In this document: piece by piece, positions 26,425 to 35,727 of the stretch | How positions within the stretch are numbered: position 1 is the first letter of the stretch | How the letters are laid out: each line of letters starts with the position of its first letter | DNA from: Treponema sp. | Lineage (GTDB): Bacteria > Spirochaetota > Spirochaetia > Treponematales > Breznakiellaceae | Assembly: GCA_031266095.1 (NCBI GenBank) | Contig: JAISBR010000085.1 | Location: 1-64,000, forward strand | DNA length: 64,000 bases | Direction of reading: 5' to 3' | Program-made: the position numbers and the translations under genes | The notes under the pieces: model-generated | Seen by the model: the letters and a program-made list of their open reading frames with translations, nothing else | Told to the model about the DNA's origin: nothing | The model's database searches: none

Positions 26425-27030
26425 TTAATTCGTTGATTCAATCTCTACCTTGGTAGGAACCCGTATACCGAGAGCCTGGGCGGCGGCCTGTGATAAATCA
26501 AGAATTCGCTCCCTGGAAGGCCGGATACGGTTATTTATAATAACGGTTATATCTCTCTTGTTAGTAGGATTGCTCACTCTAACCTTGATTCCCATGGGCA
26601 AAGATGAATGGGAAGCGGTTAAGTCATTACCCGAAGCCTGTACGGTGACATTCCCTGCCTGTCTAAACACCCCAACCCGGGGCCGGCTGACATGCTTGGC
26701 CGCCGTTGCTGCCGGACGTTCCACTTCAAGCCATACCCAGGTAGGAATATCCTGATATATTCCCAATTTGTCGGCCGTAGCCTGGGAAATTTCGATTACA
26801 GCATTAAGCGAGGGATTCGGACGCCCGCCAACCTGGACGGTAGCCCGGGATCCGTTTACTGGATTAATGACAATAAGTTTTGTTCCGAATGGATGGGTTT
26901 TATGGGCAGCATACAAATCATCATCCCCTTCCGCATTATAACGGATTGCCACCCCCTCCTCCCGCTGTTGGGCCGTAAGAGATATTATAAAAATACCAAA
27001 TAACAGACCGACAATAAGGCATCTTTTCAT
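26425..27030 (-). CDS. Secreted protein with two RlpA-like double-psi beta-barrel domains
   Basis: A 201-aa exported protein with signal peptide MKRCLIVGLLFGIFIISLTAQ. Two DPBB domains follow: residues 25-100 (GVAIRYNAEGDDDLYAAHKTHPFGTKLIVINPVNGSRATVQVGG) and 115-201 (GNDLTASHSSLPMGIKVRVSNPTNKRDITVIINNRI...ILDLSQAAAQALGI). RlpA domains bind or cleave denuded glycan strands, but the catalytic pattern of true RlpA is weak here, so a structural role is equally possible. It starts at ATG 27030 with AAGGAG upstream. Confidence 0.75.
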   Translation of the reverse strand: MKRCLIVGLLFGIFIISLTAQQREEGVAIRYNAEGDDDLYAAHKTHPFGTKLIVINPVNGSRATVQVGGRPNPSLNAVIEISQATADKLGIYQDIPTWVWLEVERPAATAAKHVSRPRVGVFRQAGNVTVQASGNDLTASHSSLPMGIKVRVSNPTNKRDITVIINNRIRPSRERILDLSQAAAQALGIRVPTKVEIESTN

Positions 27031-27644
27031 CTTAAATTACTCCTTAATTACAACACTATTTACTGTACATTTATAATACCTGTTTTTCAGGTTTATAGCA
27101 ATACGTCCGGATAGGCCCTTCCGTGCTTCAGGCAAAAAATGGAAAGTAAATACAGAAACCAGAGCCTCTTGCAAAACTCGGTTAGTACGAACCACCGGCT
27201 CGATGCCGAGGCTCTTACAGTTTGAAGATAAATCTCCGTATGGCGTTGGTTGGCGCTTTAGAGATTCCCAGGGCCTGTTCACGCTAAGAAAATATGATAT
27301 ACCCGGCATATGAATTAACCCGAGAGCAGCGAGACACCATTATCCGTCTGTTCCCCACCCAACGGGGAAATGTAAAAGTCCATCCTGACGCTGCCGGGGC
27401 GTTAAAAAAACCGGGAAACAGGCGCTGGGGAAGTCTCGTAGAGGATTGAATACGAAGATACCTAATAAAATATTCCGTCATTCATCAGCCAATGTAAAAA
27501 GTTTCCTGAAAGTTTATACATTATTCTCCTCAGATTTATTTCTTCCTGTTAATTTAAGCATATCAGGTTCATGAAACCTGCAATTGCCAGCGGATATTCA
27601 ATATGATCCTCCCGCCGGTACAACTTATTCTACAGGAGTTTTGT
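27031..27644. other. Gene-free stretch with one palindromic repeat
   Basis: I find no convincing gene here. A diverged multi-arm palindrome lies at 27162-27214, with outer arms GAGCCTC / GAGGCTC and inner arms around GGTTAGTACGAACC and CGGCTCGATGCCG. The segment 27300-27460 is compositionally like coding DNA but has no recognisable protein in any frame and could be a decayed gene. Confidence 0.5.
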
Positions 27645-28034
27645 ATGAAAAAACTTGTTTTTGCGGCCTTGTTCACGGCGCTTTGCGTGGCGCTGTCCGC
27701 CCAGAATTCCGGCGGTACAGACATTGTCGGAACCTGGCAGAATGACAGAGAGCAGCAAAGATTCATATTCAGCGTCGATGGCACGGTCGTCATGGCAGCC
27801 TATGGCGAAGCGCTGGAAAAAGCCATGCATGAAGAGCAAAGGGCAGGCAGCGACGGTGATGAAGAAGCATGGACAGCAGGCCTCAGGGGAACCTATACCG
27901 TCAAAGGCAATTCAATTGAGCTGGCGTTTCAAGAGAGCTCTAAAACCTACAGAATGACGCTGAGGATAGTAAACACGAATACTTTACGGGTGTTTGGGAT
28001 AAATTATACCCGCGTCCTGAAAAGCGGACAATAA
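27645..28034 (+). CDS. Small secreted lipocalin-like protein of unknown function
   Basis: A 129-aa protein with a clear signal peptide (KKLVFAALFTALCVALSAQ). The mature part reads GTDIVGTWQNDREQQRFIFSVDGTVV...LRGTYTVKGNSIELAF...YRMTLRIVNTNTLRVFGINYTRV, a pattern of alternating strands like lipocalin-type DUF proteins common in gut bacteria. No catalytic motif is seen. The start at ATG 27645 is supported by AGGAG just upstream. A palindromic segment at 28057 follows, and may terminate the transcript. Confidence 0.65.
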   Translation: MKKLVFAALFTALCVALSAQNSGGTDIVGTWQNDREQQRFIFSVDGTVVMAAYGEALEKAMHEEQRAGSDGDEEAWTAGLRGTYTVKGNSIELAFQESSKTYRMTLRIVNTNTLRVFGINYTRVLKSGQ

Positions 28035-28056
28035 AAAGCCGTGTATTGATTGGAAG

Positions 28057-28209
28057 GCGAGGTCCATACCCCGGAGCTTGCTCCGGAAAATTTACCACTC
28101 CTGAAAATGGTATAACTCGATTTTCGGATCGGGGTATGGACCTCGCCAGTAGTATAAATTTCCTCTCCAACGAAGATACCCAGGAGCTTGCTCCTGGGTT
28201 CTTCATTTT
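28057..28209. repeat. Inverted repeat with inner and flanking hairpins
   Basis: A perfect 18-base inverted repeat (28057-28074 with 28131-28148) encloses the hairpin CCGGAGCTTGCTCCGG. A second hairpin, CCCAGGAGCTTGCTCCTGGG at 28180-28199, follows and shares the GGAGCTTGCTCC core. The 28035-28454 gap holds no gene that I can recognise. Confidence 0.8.
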
Positions 28210-28454
28210 ACTCGTGGCTGCGGAGGTTCATCAGGGTAACTGTCGTTGCATTGTCTTTTGATTCCGGTTCCCGCTTCTCCCCGGCAGTTGCGCCGGCTGC
28301 CGCTCAGTATAGGGCCGATGATACACTTCAAGGACATCTTCCATCGCCGTTACAAACGCCCCGTCCGGTTTCGTAGGTATATACCAGCAGTGCTTCAGAT
28401 ACGGTTTATACGGGTTTTGTAATAGAGTTCCCCACGCTGGACGCCGATATATGC

Positions 28455-29255
28455 TCAACAAACTCCCAGCAGCTCTTTCCAGCTTTTGCCGGTGTTCCGG
28501 TCATTCCGGCCCCTAATCTCCACGGGCAGGGAGACTTTCTCGTCACCATGGTAATCACAGCGGCCAGGGCTGACGGCAAGACCGGTGATCCCTGAATCGC
28601 GGACAGCGGCCGCATAGTCGCCGATGCAACGCATCTTTTTATCAAGGTATACCCCGAAAATATCCCCCTTTTGAAACTGCCGGGTCTCGTGGATATCGGA
28701 ACCGGCGGTTACCGGCAGGCCGAGACGGCGGGCGTAACGCATGGCCAGCGCGTCATAGGAACATTCGTGGTTTCCTCCGTTGGCGGCCTCTACCGCGTCC
28801 ACGCAGCCGGCAGAGAGAATAACCCGGCGGATATAGTGGTGCTGCCTGAAAGGGTGGGCCTGGACCACACAGCCGCCGGAGGCCCGCAAGGTAAGGTACT
28901 GTTCATGCCTGGTCCAGCTTCGGGCCTCCGGGTGTTCCAGCAGCCACGCCTTGTCCAGGCCGTATACCAGGTAATCGTCACAGTCGTCAAAGGTTTCTTC
29001 CCAGCCAAAGAACACGTCCAGGCCCTGGCGCTCTCCCTCTTCCCTGGCCTCCTCGTAGCCCTGACAAAAACGGTTCACCCATTCCTTCCAGGGAAGATTC
29101 CGGGGGATAGCGGTATTCCCGTTGTAAAAGTGATCGGTGACTATGATCCCGGCGTAGCCCCGTTCTTTATACAGACGGATGTACTCAGAGCCCCGTGAGC
29201 CGGCACAGGCACTGGAATGAACGGTATGCAGGTGGGTTTCGTAGAGGAAGCTCAC
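28455..29255 (-). CDS. PHP-domain phosphoesterase
   Basis: A 266-aa PHP (polymerase and histidinol phosphatase) protein. Metal-binding pieces are visible: ETHLHTVHSSACA, GIIVTDHFYNG, FFGWEETFDD, VVQAHPFR, EAANGG and TAGSDIHE. Such proteins hydrolyse phosphate esters of small molecules or nucleotides; the substrate is unknown. The start is GTG 29255, overlapping the stop of the DUF4349 gene (GTGA), so the two are coupled. Confidence 0.88.
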   Translation of the reverse strand: MSFLYETHLHTVHSSACAGSRGSEYIRLYKERGYAGIIVTDHFYNGNTAIPRNLPWKEWVNRFCQGYEEAREEGERQGLDVFFGWEETFDDCDDYLVYGLDKAWLLEHPEARSWTRHEQYLTLRASGGCVVQAHPFRQHHYIRRVILSAGCVDAVEAANGGNHECSYDALAMRYARRLGLPVTAGSDIHETRQFQKGDIFGVYLDKKMRCIGDYAAAVRDSGITGLAVSPGRCDYHGDEKVSLPVEIRGRNDRNTGKSWKELLGVC

Positions 29256-30220
29256 CGCCCGGTTTTCTCCGGTCCTGTTTCTTTCTCCACCGTGTTCTTG
29301 CCTCCAATGTGTCTGCCCGCGGCAAGACGCCAGAATTTTTTTACCAGCCCTATCCTGCCGAAAAGAATCCAGAACAACAGGGTGAGAAGCACTATGACGG
29401 GGATACCGTAGATCACGATACCCAGCAGGATCACCAATACGATGGAAACAAAATCACTAAAACCGCCGAAGAGTTCGGTTATCCGTTCCCTCAGCGTGGG
29501 GCCGCTATAGGGTATTGAGGCTACCGGGCCGTACAAGTCAAGCGCAATAGTGGCGTAGTCCACCTGGTTCGCGAGCCGGCGCAGTTCCTTTCCGGTTCCG
29601 TCAATTTCGTCCTGGAGATCTGCAATCCGGGTTTCCACCGAAAGGATCTCCTCAATGTTATTTGCTTTTCCCAGATAGGATTGAAAAGTTGTAAGCAGTT
29701 CCTGTTTGGTGGCAAGCCTGCCTTCAAGATCATAGTAACGAAGGGTCACGTCCTCGGCGCTTTCTGAGCGGCGCAGCATACGGCCCATACCGTTCAAGGC
29801 GGCGAGAAAGCTGTCGTAAGCCGCCGAGGGGACCCGGATAATGTAGCGGCGGGAATTCTCGTCGATTTCCGTTGAGGCGGCATACGCATTGTACTGTCCC
29901 ATTAATGCTTGTATGGCAGCGTCCGCTGTCCCGAGGTTCTCCACCCTGACTCTGAGGTTTGCCCTCTTGACCAGTTTGCGCCGCTCCACAGCGCTTTGCG
30001 CGCCGGGGTTTTGACTAACAATGTCTTGTTCCGCGCTTTCCTGGTATTGCGCCTCTATGTCTTCCGCCTCAAACCGTGTGGAAAAGGCGGCGTCGGATTG
30101 TGCCACGCTATAAGCCGCGGAACGGCCTCCGCTGGACAGCGCATCCGGACCGCCCTTTGCGGAACAGCCGGCAAAGAGAAGCGGCGAAAGCAGCAGCAAA
30201 CTAAACAGATATATTTTCAT
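29252..30220 (-). CDS. DUF4349 lipoprotein
   Basis: A 322-aa lipoprotein with lipobox LLFAGC at about residue 19. The DUF4349 domain spans about 80-295: KRANLRVRVENLGTADAAIQALMGQYNAYAASTEID, FLAALNGMGRMLRRSESAEDVTLRYYDLEGRL, a helical coiled-coil segment (LGKANNIEEILSVETRIADLQDEIDGTGKELRRLANQVDYATIALDLYG) and then a membrane segment (VSIVLVILLGIVIYGIPVIVLLTLLFWILF). Family function is unknown. AAGG precedes ATG 30220. Confidence 0.88.
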   Translation of the reverse strand: MKIYLFSLLLLSPLLFAGCSAKGGPDALSSGGRSAAYSVAQSDAAFSTRFEAEDIEAQYQESAEQDIVSQNPGAQSAVERRKLVKRANLRVRVENLGTADAAIQALMGQYNAYAASTEIDENSRRYIIRVPSAAYDSFLAALNGMGRMLRRSESAEDVTLRYYDLEGRLATKQELLTTFQSYLGKANNIEEILSVETRIADLQDEIDGTGKELRRLANQVDYATIALDLYGPVASIPYSGPTLRERITELFGGFSDFVSIVLVILLGIVIYGIPVIVLLTLLFWILFGRIGLVKKFWRLAAGRHIGGKNTVEKETGPEKTGR

Positions 30221-30253
30221 TTCAACCTTCCTATACTGATTGTTACTATAAGA

Positions 30254-30438
30254 TTACACCGGCAGCGCGCCGATGATGAACACGGCCACAGGGATAGCCG
30301 CCTGCTGAACAGGGTGAAAAGGAACACCACGGCGCTGCCCTCCTCCGGAACCGCGCTGTAAACCGATGCCATGATCGAAATTGCGGATCCGGCAGGCATG
30401 ACGGTCAGTATAATCGCAGGCTCCAACAGCGGGCCGTG
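30254..30438 (-). pseudogene. Remnant of an auxin-efflux-carrier (AEC) family transporter
   Basis: Reading the minus strand gives GPLLEPAIILTVMPAGSAISIMASVYSAVPEEGSAVVFLFTLFS, the pattern of the last helices of AEC/YfdV permeases (MPSA...Y......A....L.STL). One frame shift near 30300 continues it as AAIPVAVFIIGALPV and a stop at 30254, a typical AEC C-terminus. The first roughly 230 residues are missing. Immediately upstream, in the gene's direction, lies an IS605-like repeat (30465), which suggests that an insertion or deletion removed the 5' part. Confidence 0.6.
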
Positions 30439-30464
30439 AAATCCCAGTAGCACCAAAATGAAAA

Positions 30465-30507
30465 ACCTTGCCCTGAAGGGTGAGGTATTAAACCCTCGCC
30501 ACGAATC
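30465..30507. repeat. IS200/IS605-like end hairpin repeat (copy 2)
   Basis: Hairpin CCTTGCCCTGAAGGGTGAGG followed by TATTAAACCCTCGCCACGAATC. It has the same layout as the copies at 21609 and 48500 and borders the AEC remnant. Confidence 0.6.
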
Positions 30508-30664
30508 AAAAGGACGGATACCCGGCTGATCGCATGCATATATTTTAGTTAAGCATATTCGGGACACAATCTCTAGCGGTAATTTACGGGAGTAAATGCT
30601 GTTGCCCTGAGGTAGGAGCAAAAGAACTTGCATAAAGGGCGGCGGCCGGGTTATTCTGTGGACT

Positions 30665-32185
30665 ATGAACACAAACCCAGTTGCCGCCTATCTTGCCTCT
30701 ATCCCGCCGGAAAAGGTGGAAATCAGTTTCCTGGCCTATCTCTGTAATCTGACCGAGACCGCCAGGTCCGCCCCGGAAATTGCCGCTTCCATTGTCAAAG
30801 AGCTGGAAAACCAGCGGAAGCGGGTAAAACTCATCGCCAGTGAAAATTACTGCTCCATGGCGGTACAGTTAGCCATGGGTAATCTTCTTACCGATAAGTA
30901 CGCCGAGGGAATGCCCGCTCATCGTTTTTATGCGGGAAATGAAAACGTGGACGCCGTTGAGTCCCTGGCAGCGGAAGAGGCTTGCAAACTTTTCGGTGCG
31001 AGTTACGCCAATGTACAGCCCCATTGCGGGGCGGATGCCAATGTGTTGGCCTACTGGGCGATCCTCTCTACCAGAATTGAAAAGCCCGCGCTGGACAAAT
31101 ACGCCGAGACAAATCTCTATAAACTCAGCGACGCCCAATGGAAAGAACTCAAGATCAGCCTCGGTAATCAGCGGCTCCTGGGTCTGGACTATTACTCGGG
31201 CGGGCATCTGACCCACGGCTACCGTTACAACCTCTCCGGCCGCCTGTTTGATACTTATAGTTATTCGGTTTCCAAAGAGACCGGGCTCCTTGATTACGAT
31301 CAGATCGAGAAACAGGCTCTTGAGATAAAGCCGCTGATTTTACTGGCGGGCTATTCGGCATATCCCCGGAAAGTCAACTTTAAGCGGATGCGGGAAATCG
31401 CCGATAAGGCCGGCGCGGTTTTTATGGTTGATATGGCCCATTTCGCCGGCCTGGTGGCAGGTAAGGTTTTTACCGGTGAATACGATCCGGTTCCCTGGGC
31501 TCATGTGGTTACCACTACCACCCACAAGACCCTGAGAGGCCCCCGCGCCGGGATGGTGCTCTCGACACCTGAATTCGCCGAAGCCCTGGACCGGGGTTGT
31601 CCCCTCACTATGGGCGGCCCTCTGCCTCATGTGATCGCCGCCAAAGCGGTAGCCTTCAGGGAAGCAGCCGCCCCCGAATTCCGTCGTTATGCGCAACGAA
31701 TAGTCGATAACTGCCAGGCCTTGGCGGCCGCCTGCATGAAGAATGGACTTGAGGTGCTTACCGGCGGTACCGATAATCATCTCTTCCTGGTCAATGTCCA
31801 TCATATTGGCCTTACCGGCCGGCAGGCTGAAAGCGCCCTCCACGAATGTAATATCACCCTCAACCGAAACAGTCTTCCCTTTGATCCCAACGGCCCCTGG
31901 TATACCGCCGGGCTGCGGATCGGAACCGCCGCGGTTACCACCCTGGGGATGGGAGTCGCGGAGATGGAGGAACTCGGTTCGATTATCGCCCTGGCGCTCA
32001 AAGGAACCAGCCGGGCGCCGGTTTCAAAGCAGGACGGGGGACTGGTGAAAAAAAGCAGATCCAAATATCTGATTGATCCGGCGGTAAAAGCAGAAGCCGT
32101 GGACCGGGTGAAAAAATTACTAAACCGCTTTCCGGTATACCCCGAACTGGATCTGCCCCTGTTGAAAAAAAACTTTGTTGATTGA
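30665..32185 (+). CDS. glyA: Serine hydroxymethyltransferase
   Basis: PLP enzyme converting serine and tetrahydrofolate to glycine and methylene-tetrahydrofolate. The 506 aa are longer than the usual 410-430, with an N-terminal extension and inserts seen in spirochaete enzymes. Motifs: LIASENYCSMAVQLAMGN, LTDKYAEGMPAHRFYAGNENVD, VDMAHFAGLVAG and the PLP lysine in TTTTHKTLRGPRAG. It starts at ATG 30665; no strong ribosome site is visible. One-carbon supply links it loosely to the formimidoyltransferase at 57519. Confidence 0.95.
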   Translation: MNTNPVAAYLASIPPEKVEISFLAYLCNLTETARSAPEIAASIVKELENQRKRVKLIASENYCSMAVQLAMGNLLTDKYAEGMPAHRFYAGNENVDAVESLAAEEACKLFGASYANVQPHCGADANVLAYWAILSTRIEKPALDKYAETNLYKLSDAQWKELKISLGNQRLLGLDYYSGGHLTHGYRYNLSGRLFDTYSYSVSKETGLLDYDQIEKQALEIKPLILLAGYSAYPRKVNFKRMREIADKAGAVFMVDMAHFAGLVAGKVFTGEYDPVPWAHVVTTTTHKTLRGPRAGMVLSTPEFAEALDRGCPLTMGGPLPHVIAAKAVAFREAAAPEFRRYAQRIVDNCQALAAACMKNGLEVLTGGTDNHLFLVNVHHIGLTGRQAESALHECNITLNRNSLPFDPNGPWYTAGLRIGTAAVTTLGMGVAEMEELGSIIALALKGTSRAPVSKQDGGLVKKSRSKYLIDPAVKAEAVDRVKKLLNRFPVYPELDLPLLKKNFVD

Positions 32186-32211
32186 GGATTTCCCAAAACT
32201 TCAATTTTTCA

Positions 32212-32238
32212 GGGCCGTCCTTACTTTTTGGACAGCCC
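32212..32238 (+). terminator. Possible terminator hairpin after glyA
   Basis: GGGCCGTCC at 32212-32220 pairs with GGACAGCCC at 32230-32238, with one mismatch. There is no long T-run after it. It lies just after glyA and before the end of the convergent histidine kinase, within a degraded GGCTGTTCC-type repeat. Confidence 0.35.
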
Positions 32239-32260
32239 CAGGCTCATTCGTGGCGGGGGT

Positions 32261-34039
32261 TTACGCCGTTATACGGGGCGGCTCATTGTTTTGCGGATTC
32301 CGCATTACCGGAAAGCGCAGAGCCGCCACTGTTTTCACATTATTCTCGCTGGCATACATTAAGGTGGCTTTATCCCCAAATTGAAGGTGTATTCGTTCCC
32401 GAATATTATTGATCCCGATATTATCGTGGGACTTATACTGCTCTATACCCCGATTTATCTTGTCCAGAGTCTCCCAGTCTATGTTGTTTCCGTTGTTGAT
32501 TACGTCCAGGCAGAGGACTTCGCCGCGAATGGCGGAACGAATGGTTATCTCACCGCCATTTTCGATATCATCAAAACCATGGATAAGGCAATTTTCCACA
32601 AGCGGCTGAAGGACAAAACGCGATATAATACATCGTTCGGTATCTTTCGCTATTTCCGTTTTGAATTCAAAGATATCGCCATAACGGTATTTCTGTATGC
32701 CCACATAGTTACTGACGCTTTCCACTTCCTCGCCCAATGTCGCCAGAGTACTGGAAGAGAGGTTGTACTTCAGCAGGTTAATCAGGGAAGAGCACATGGA
32801 CGCGATATTGTGTATTTCCTGTAGATTCGCGAGGAATCTGATGGAATCAAGGGTATTGTACAAAAAATGCGGGTTTATCTGAGAGCGAAGGATCTCAAGT
32901 TTCAGTTCGTTCTGCCGTTTTTGCTCAACTAATTCGCGTTCCAAATTGGCATTAATCTGATCCATAACCAGATTAAAGGTATGACCAAGCTGCCCCATCT
33001 CGTCGTTGGAACGGACGGCAACCCTTGATGACAGGTCGCCGCTTTCTATACGCTTACAGGCGTCAAAAAGGATTTGTATCGGTTTGGTCAACATTCGGGA
33101 CATAAAGACACTGAATATGAGGCTTATAATAATTGAAATAATAAAAACAATGGTAAAAAAACGCTGGGTTTTCATGGTATCACCGGTTATATATTTGGTG
33201 TCGATGATCCTGATGAAGCGCCAGCCCACGACACGGGAGGTCTCCGAAACAATGAAACTGTCAGTACTGAAAACCTTCCCCTCAATGATGGTCTCGTGCT
33301 CGGTGATAAGCTGGGGATAATCAACAAGGACCGAATCAAAGGATATGAACGCCGGATAATGGTAGATGATATTTCCCGCAGGATCAATGAGGAGAATTTT
33401 TTCATTGTTAATAGTAGGTGAAAGTATAAACATATCCTGAAACAGTGAATAATTCAGGCCCATATATATCTGTCCCAGGAGTTTTTCGGCCTTAATGTCG
33501 TAAATCGGCCAGACACCGGTCAAAATGTCCCGGGGAGCATACGGAGGGAAGAAATCAGAATTATACGTATTGACAAAATAGTCCTTGTACATGCCGGAAT
33601 TGAAATACCGCTCATAACGCTGGTAGAGTTCCTCAAAATGAACGCGTTTAAGCAGGAGATGGTTTGAACAGAACTGTCCCCCGGCCCCGACGATACTTAT
33701 ATTTCCCAAAAAGGGCTGTATCTCCTTTAAGGACTGAAGATAGACATTCATAGAGAAATCGCTCTGGCCGGGAGGCAACTGCTCGGTTGAGGTAAGAGCC
33801 GCAAGAACTTCCGGTCTTGACCCTATAACCCTGGCGGTATCGTCTATAATGCCCATAATGAAGTCAAATTGCTCTTTGGTCCGTGTAGATGCCTGCGTAT
33901 GAGAATTGATCTCGTTACGCTTAAGAGAACTGGCATAGGAAGTCCTCACCACTAAGGACATGATAACAAGGATCATGCTGCTAAGGGCCAGAAAGCCCAG
34001 GAATATTTTATAGCCAACCCGGTTTATCTGCATTTTCAA
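32261..34039 (-). CDS. YesM/LytS-type sensor histidine kinase
   Basis: A 592-aa membrane sensor. TM1 is about residues 10-32, a large extracytoplasmic sensor region (dCache-like) spans 33-285, TM2 is about 290-312 (FFTIVFIISIIISLIFSVFM), then HAMP. The His_kinase domain has the phospho-acceptor in QINPHFLYNTLDSIRFLANL, and HATPase_c follows with VENCLIHGFDDIENGG and GIGINNIRERIHLQFG. Kinases of this type usually work with an AraC-like response regulator encoded next door. None is present here: the neighbours are a cupin and a TRAP transporter on the same strand, which suggests that it may sense the TRAP substrate. Confidence 0.92.
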   Translation of the reverse strand: MKMQINRVGYKIFLGFLALSSMILVIMSLVVRTSYASSLKRNEINSHTQASTRTKEQFDFIMGIIDDTARVIGSRPEVLAALTSTEQLPPGQSDFSMNVYLQSLKEIQPFLGNISIVGAGGQFCSNHLLLKRVHFEELYQRYERYFNSGMYKDYFVNTYNSDFFPPYAPRDILTGVWPIYDIKAEKLLGQIYMGLNYSLFQDMFILSPTINNEKILLIDPAGNIIYHYPAFISFDSVLVDYPQLITEHETIIEGKVFSTDSFIVSETSRVVGWRFIRIIDTKYITGDTMKTQRFFTIVFIISIIISLIFSVFMSRMLTKPIQILFDACKRIESGDLSSRVAVRSNDEMGQLGHTFNLVMDQINANLERELVEQKRQNELKLEILRSQINPHFLYNTLDSIRFLANLQEIHNIASMCSSLINLLKYNLSSSTLATLGEEVESVSNYVGIQKYRYGDIFEFKTEIAKDTERCIISRFVLQPLVENCLIHGFDDIENGGEITIRSAIRGEVLCLDVINNGNNIDWETLDKINRGIEQYKSHDNIGINNIRERIHLQFGDKATLMYASENNVKTVAALRFPVMRNPQNNEPPRITA

Positions 34040-34226
34040 GTCTCCTATTGAATGATACGCTGTTTTCCGGATATTTGCATCTTATTTTTTTAACAGCCGA
34101 AATTCGAGTTCAAGACTTTTACAGGACGGACAAGAGCTGAACAGAAGGAGCTGTGAACAATGGATTATGATTGGAGAAAACGTTTTGGGGGTGTATATAG
34201 TATATAGTATATAAGTCCGGATGTTG

Positions 34227-34571
34227 TTACACAAAATCTTCCCGCATGGGGCTGAAAAAGTCAACCAGAACGCCTTTTTCCAGGCAGACACAGCCGTGGC
34301 TGACCCCATTCCGCTTTAAGAGCGTATCTCCCTTTGTCACTTCCCGAACCTCATCACCGATGGTAAAGCGGAACCTTCCCCCGGCCACATAGGTGATCTG
34401 TGTGTGAGGATGGCTGTGTACAGCGCCCACCGCGCCCTCCTCAAAGCAATTCTCCACACACATCATCTCCTCACAGTACGCAAGAACCTTTTTACTCAGC
34501 CCCGGCGCCGGATTTTCGGACGCTATATCTTCATAAAAAACCCATGTTTGGTCTCTGTGATTCTTTGCCAT
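34227..34571 (-). CDS. Cupin-domain protein
   Basis: A 114-aa single cupin. Motif 1 is GAVGAVHSHPHTQITYVAGGRFRFTIG (metal His-x-His and a Gln/Glu position), motif 2 is TLLKRNGVSHGCVCLEKG. Such small cupins act as sugar or keto-acid isomerases, dioxygenases or binding modules. It follows dctP on the same strand after 70 bases and may process the TRAP substrate, which is inference. Confidence 0.8.
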   Translation of the reverse strand: MAKNHRDQTWVFYEDIASENPAPGLSKKVLAYCEEMMCVENCFEEGAVGAVHSHPHTQITYVAGGRFRFTIGDEVREVTKGDTLLKRNGVSHGCVCLEKGVLVDFFSPMREDFV

Positions 34572-34641
34572 ATCCTCAACCAGCCTTACTGCGGGCCTGA
34601 ACTTGGCCCGCAGATAGTACCCAATACGTTTTTAAGCGAAA

Positions 34642-35652
34642 CTACTGCGTGTTCCTTACACGGCTGATAATGTCCGCATAAGCGGTATAGGCAGGCTGTT
34701 GATACAGGGGGGCAAGGGCGTCTTCAAACAGTTTATGCTGTGCGGCGGTCAATTCGGTGATGGTCGAACCCGCTTCCCGCGCCTGCCTTTCGTATCTTTG
34801 TTCCGCTTCAAGCCACGCGGCGCGTTCTACCCTTGCGCCTTCCAGAGCGCCTTCCTTGATAATCTGCTTTTCCGCGGCGGAAAGGCTGTTCCATACCCCG
34901 GTGTTAATCAGGATCATTTCGGGAGAAGCCATGTGGCCGTCTACGGTGAAATACTTTGCAACCTCAAAATGAGCCGCGGTGATATAAGAAGGCCAGTTGT
35001 TTTCGGCGCCGTCAATAATGCCGTTCTGAATGCCGGGGTATACCTCCGCGTAAGCCATGGGTGTGGGAGACGCGCCAAGGAAACGGATCATATCCATCAT
35101 CAGGGCGCTTTCCTGCACGCGAATCTTAAGACCCGCCATGTCCGCGGGGCTGCCCACCGCCTTTTTAGAGTTGTAGAAATTACGGAAACCCGCGTCCAGC
35201 CAACAGAGCCCCAAGAGATTCTGCTGCTGCAGGGACTCAAGCAGTTCCTGCCCGATGGGACCGTCAAGTACTTTGAACATGTGATCCCGGTCACGGAACA
35301 GGAAGGGCATCGCAAGGGCGTTCATAACAGGATTGATTGAAGAAAGAGGATTCAACCCTACACGGATAAAGTGAATATCCCCGGTCTGGGTCTGTTCAAT
35401 AGTCGTTTTTTCGTCCCCCAGCACAGAGTTGTTGTACACTTCGATTTTGATTGCGCCGTTTGTCTTTTCCTCAACATACTTTGCCATTGCCAAATCGCCT
35501 AAAACGGTGGGATAGCCGTCCGGCTGATTATCGGCAAGACGGTACACCCTGGTCCCCCCGCCGGCCTGCTGACGGCCGCCGGCGGCAAAGAGCGGAGCCG
35601 CCGCCACAGCCAGTACCAGGAACACCGACAGTGCAATAATCGCTTTTTTCAT
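34642..35652 (-). CDS. dctP: TRAP transporter substrate-binding protein DctP
   Basis: A 336-aa periplasmic binding protein with signal peptide KKAIIALSVFLVLAVAAAPLFA. DctP features: VEEKTNGAIKIEVYNNSVLGDEKTTIEQTQTGDIHF, a central FRNFYNSKKAVGSPADMAGLKIRVQES (with the conserved Arg that binds carboxylates) and GIIDGAENNWPSYIT. The presence of that Arg suggests an organic-acid substrate, possibly a sugar acid. The start is ATG 35652, with AGGAGG seven bases before; a GTG one codon earlier is less likely. Confidence 0.93.
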   Translation of the reverse strand: MKKAIIALSVFLVLAVAAAPLFAAGGRQQAGGGTRVYRLADNQPDGYPTVLGDLAMAKYVEEKTNGAIKIEVYNNSVLGDEKTTIEQTQTGDIHFIRVGLNPLSSINPVMNALAMPFLFRDRDHMFKVLDGPIGQELLESLQQQNLLGLCWLDAGFRNFYNSKKAVGSPADMAGLKIRVQESALMMDMIRFLGASPTPMAYAEVYPGIQNGIIDGAENNWPSYITAAHFEVAKYFTVDGHMASPEMILINTGVWNSLSAAEKQIIKEGALEGARVERAAWLEAEQRYERQAREAGSTITELTAAQHKLFEDALAPLYQQPAYTAYADIISRVRNTQ

Positions 35653-35727
35653 CACAATTCCTCCTCAATAATAAAGCAATAAATTATGACCGGTCCAGGA
35701 CCGGTTTATAAAGCCGCTTTCATTTAA

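Noticed and set aside
30441..30672. N-terminal part of a 151-codon minus-strand frame
   Set aside because: Only the part below about 30438 resembles a protein family; the rest runs through a repeat and intergenic DNA.
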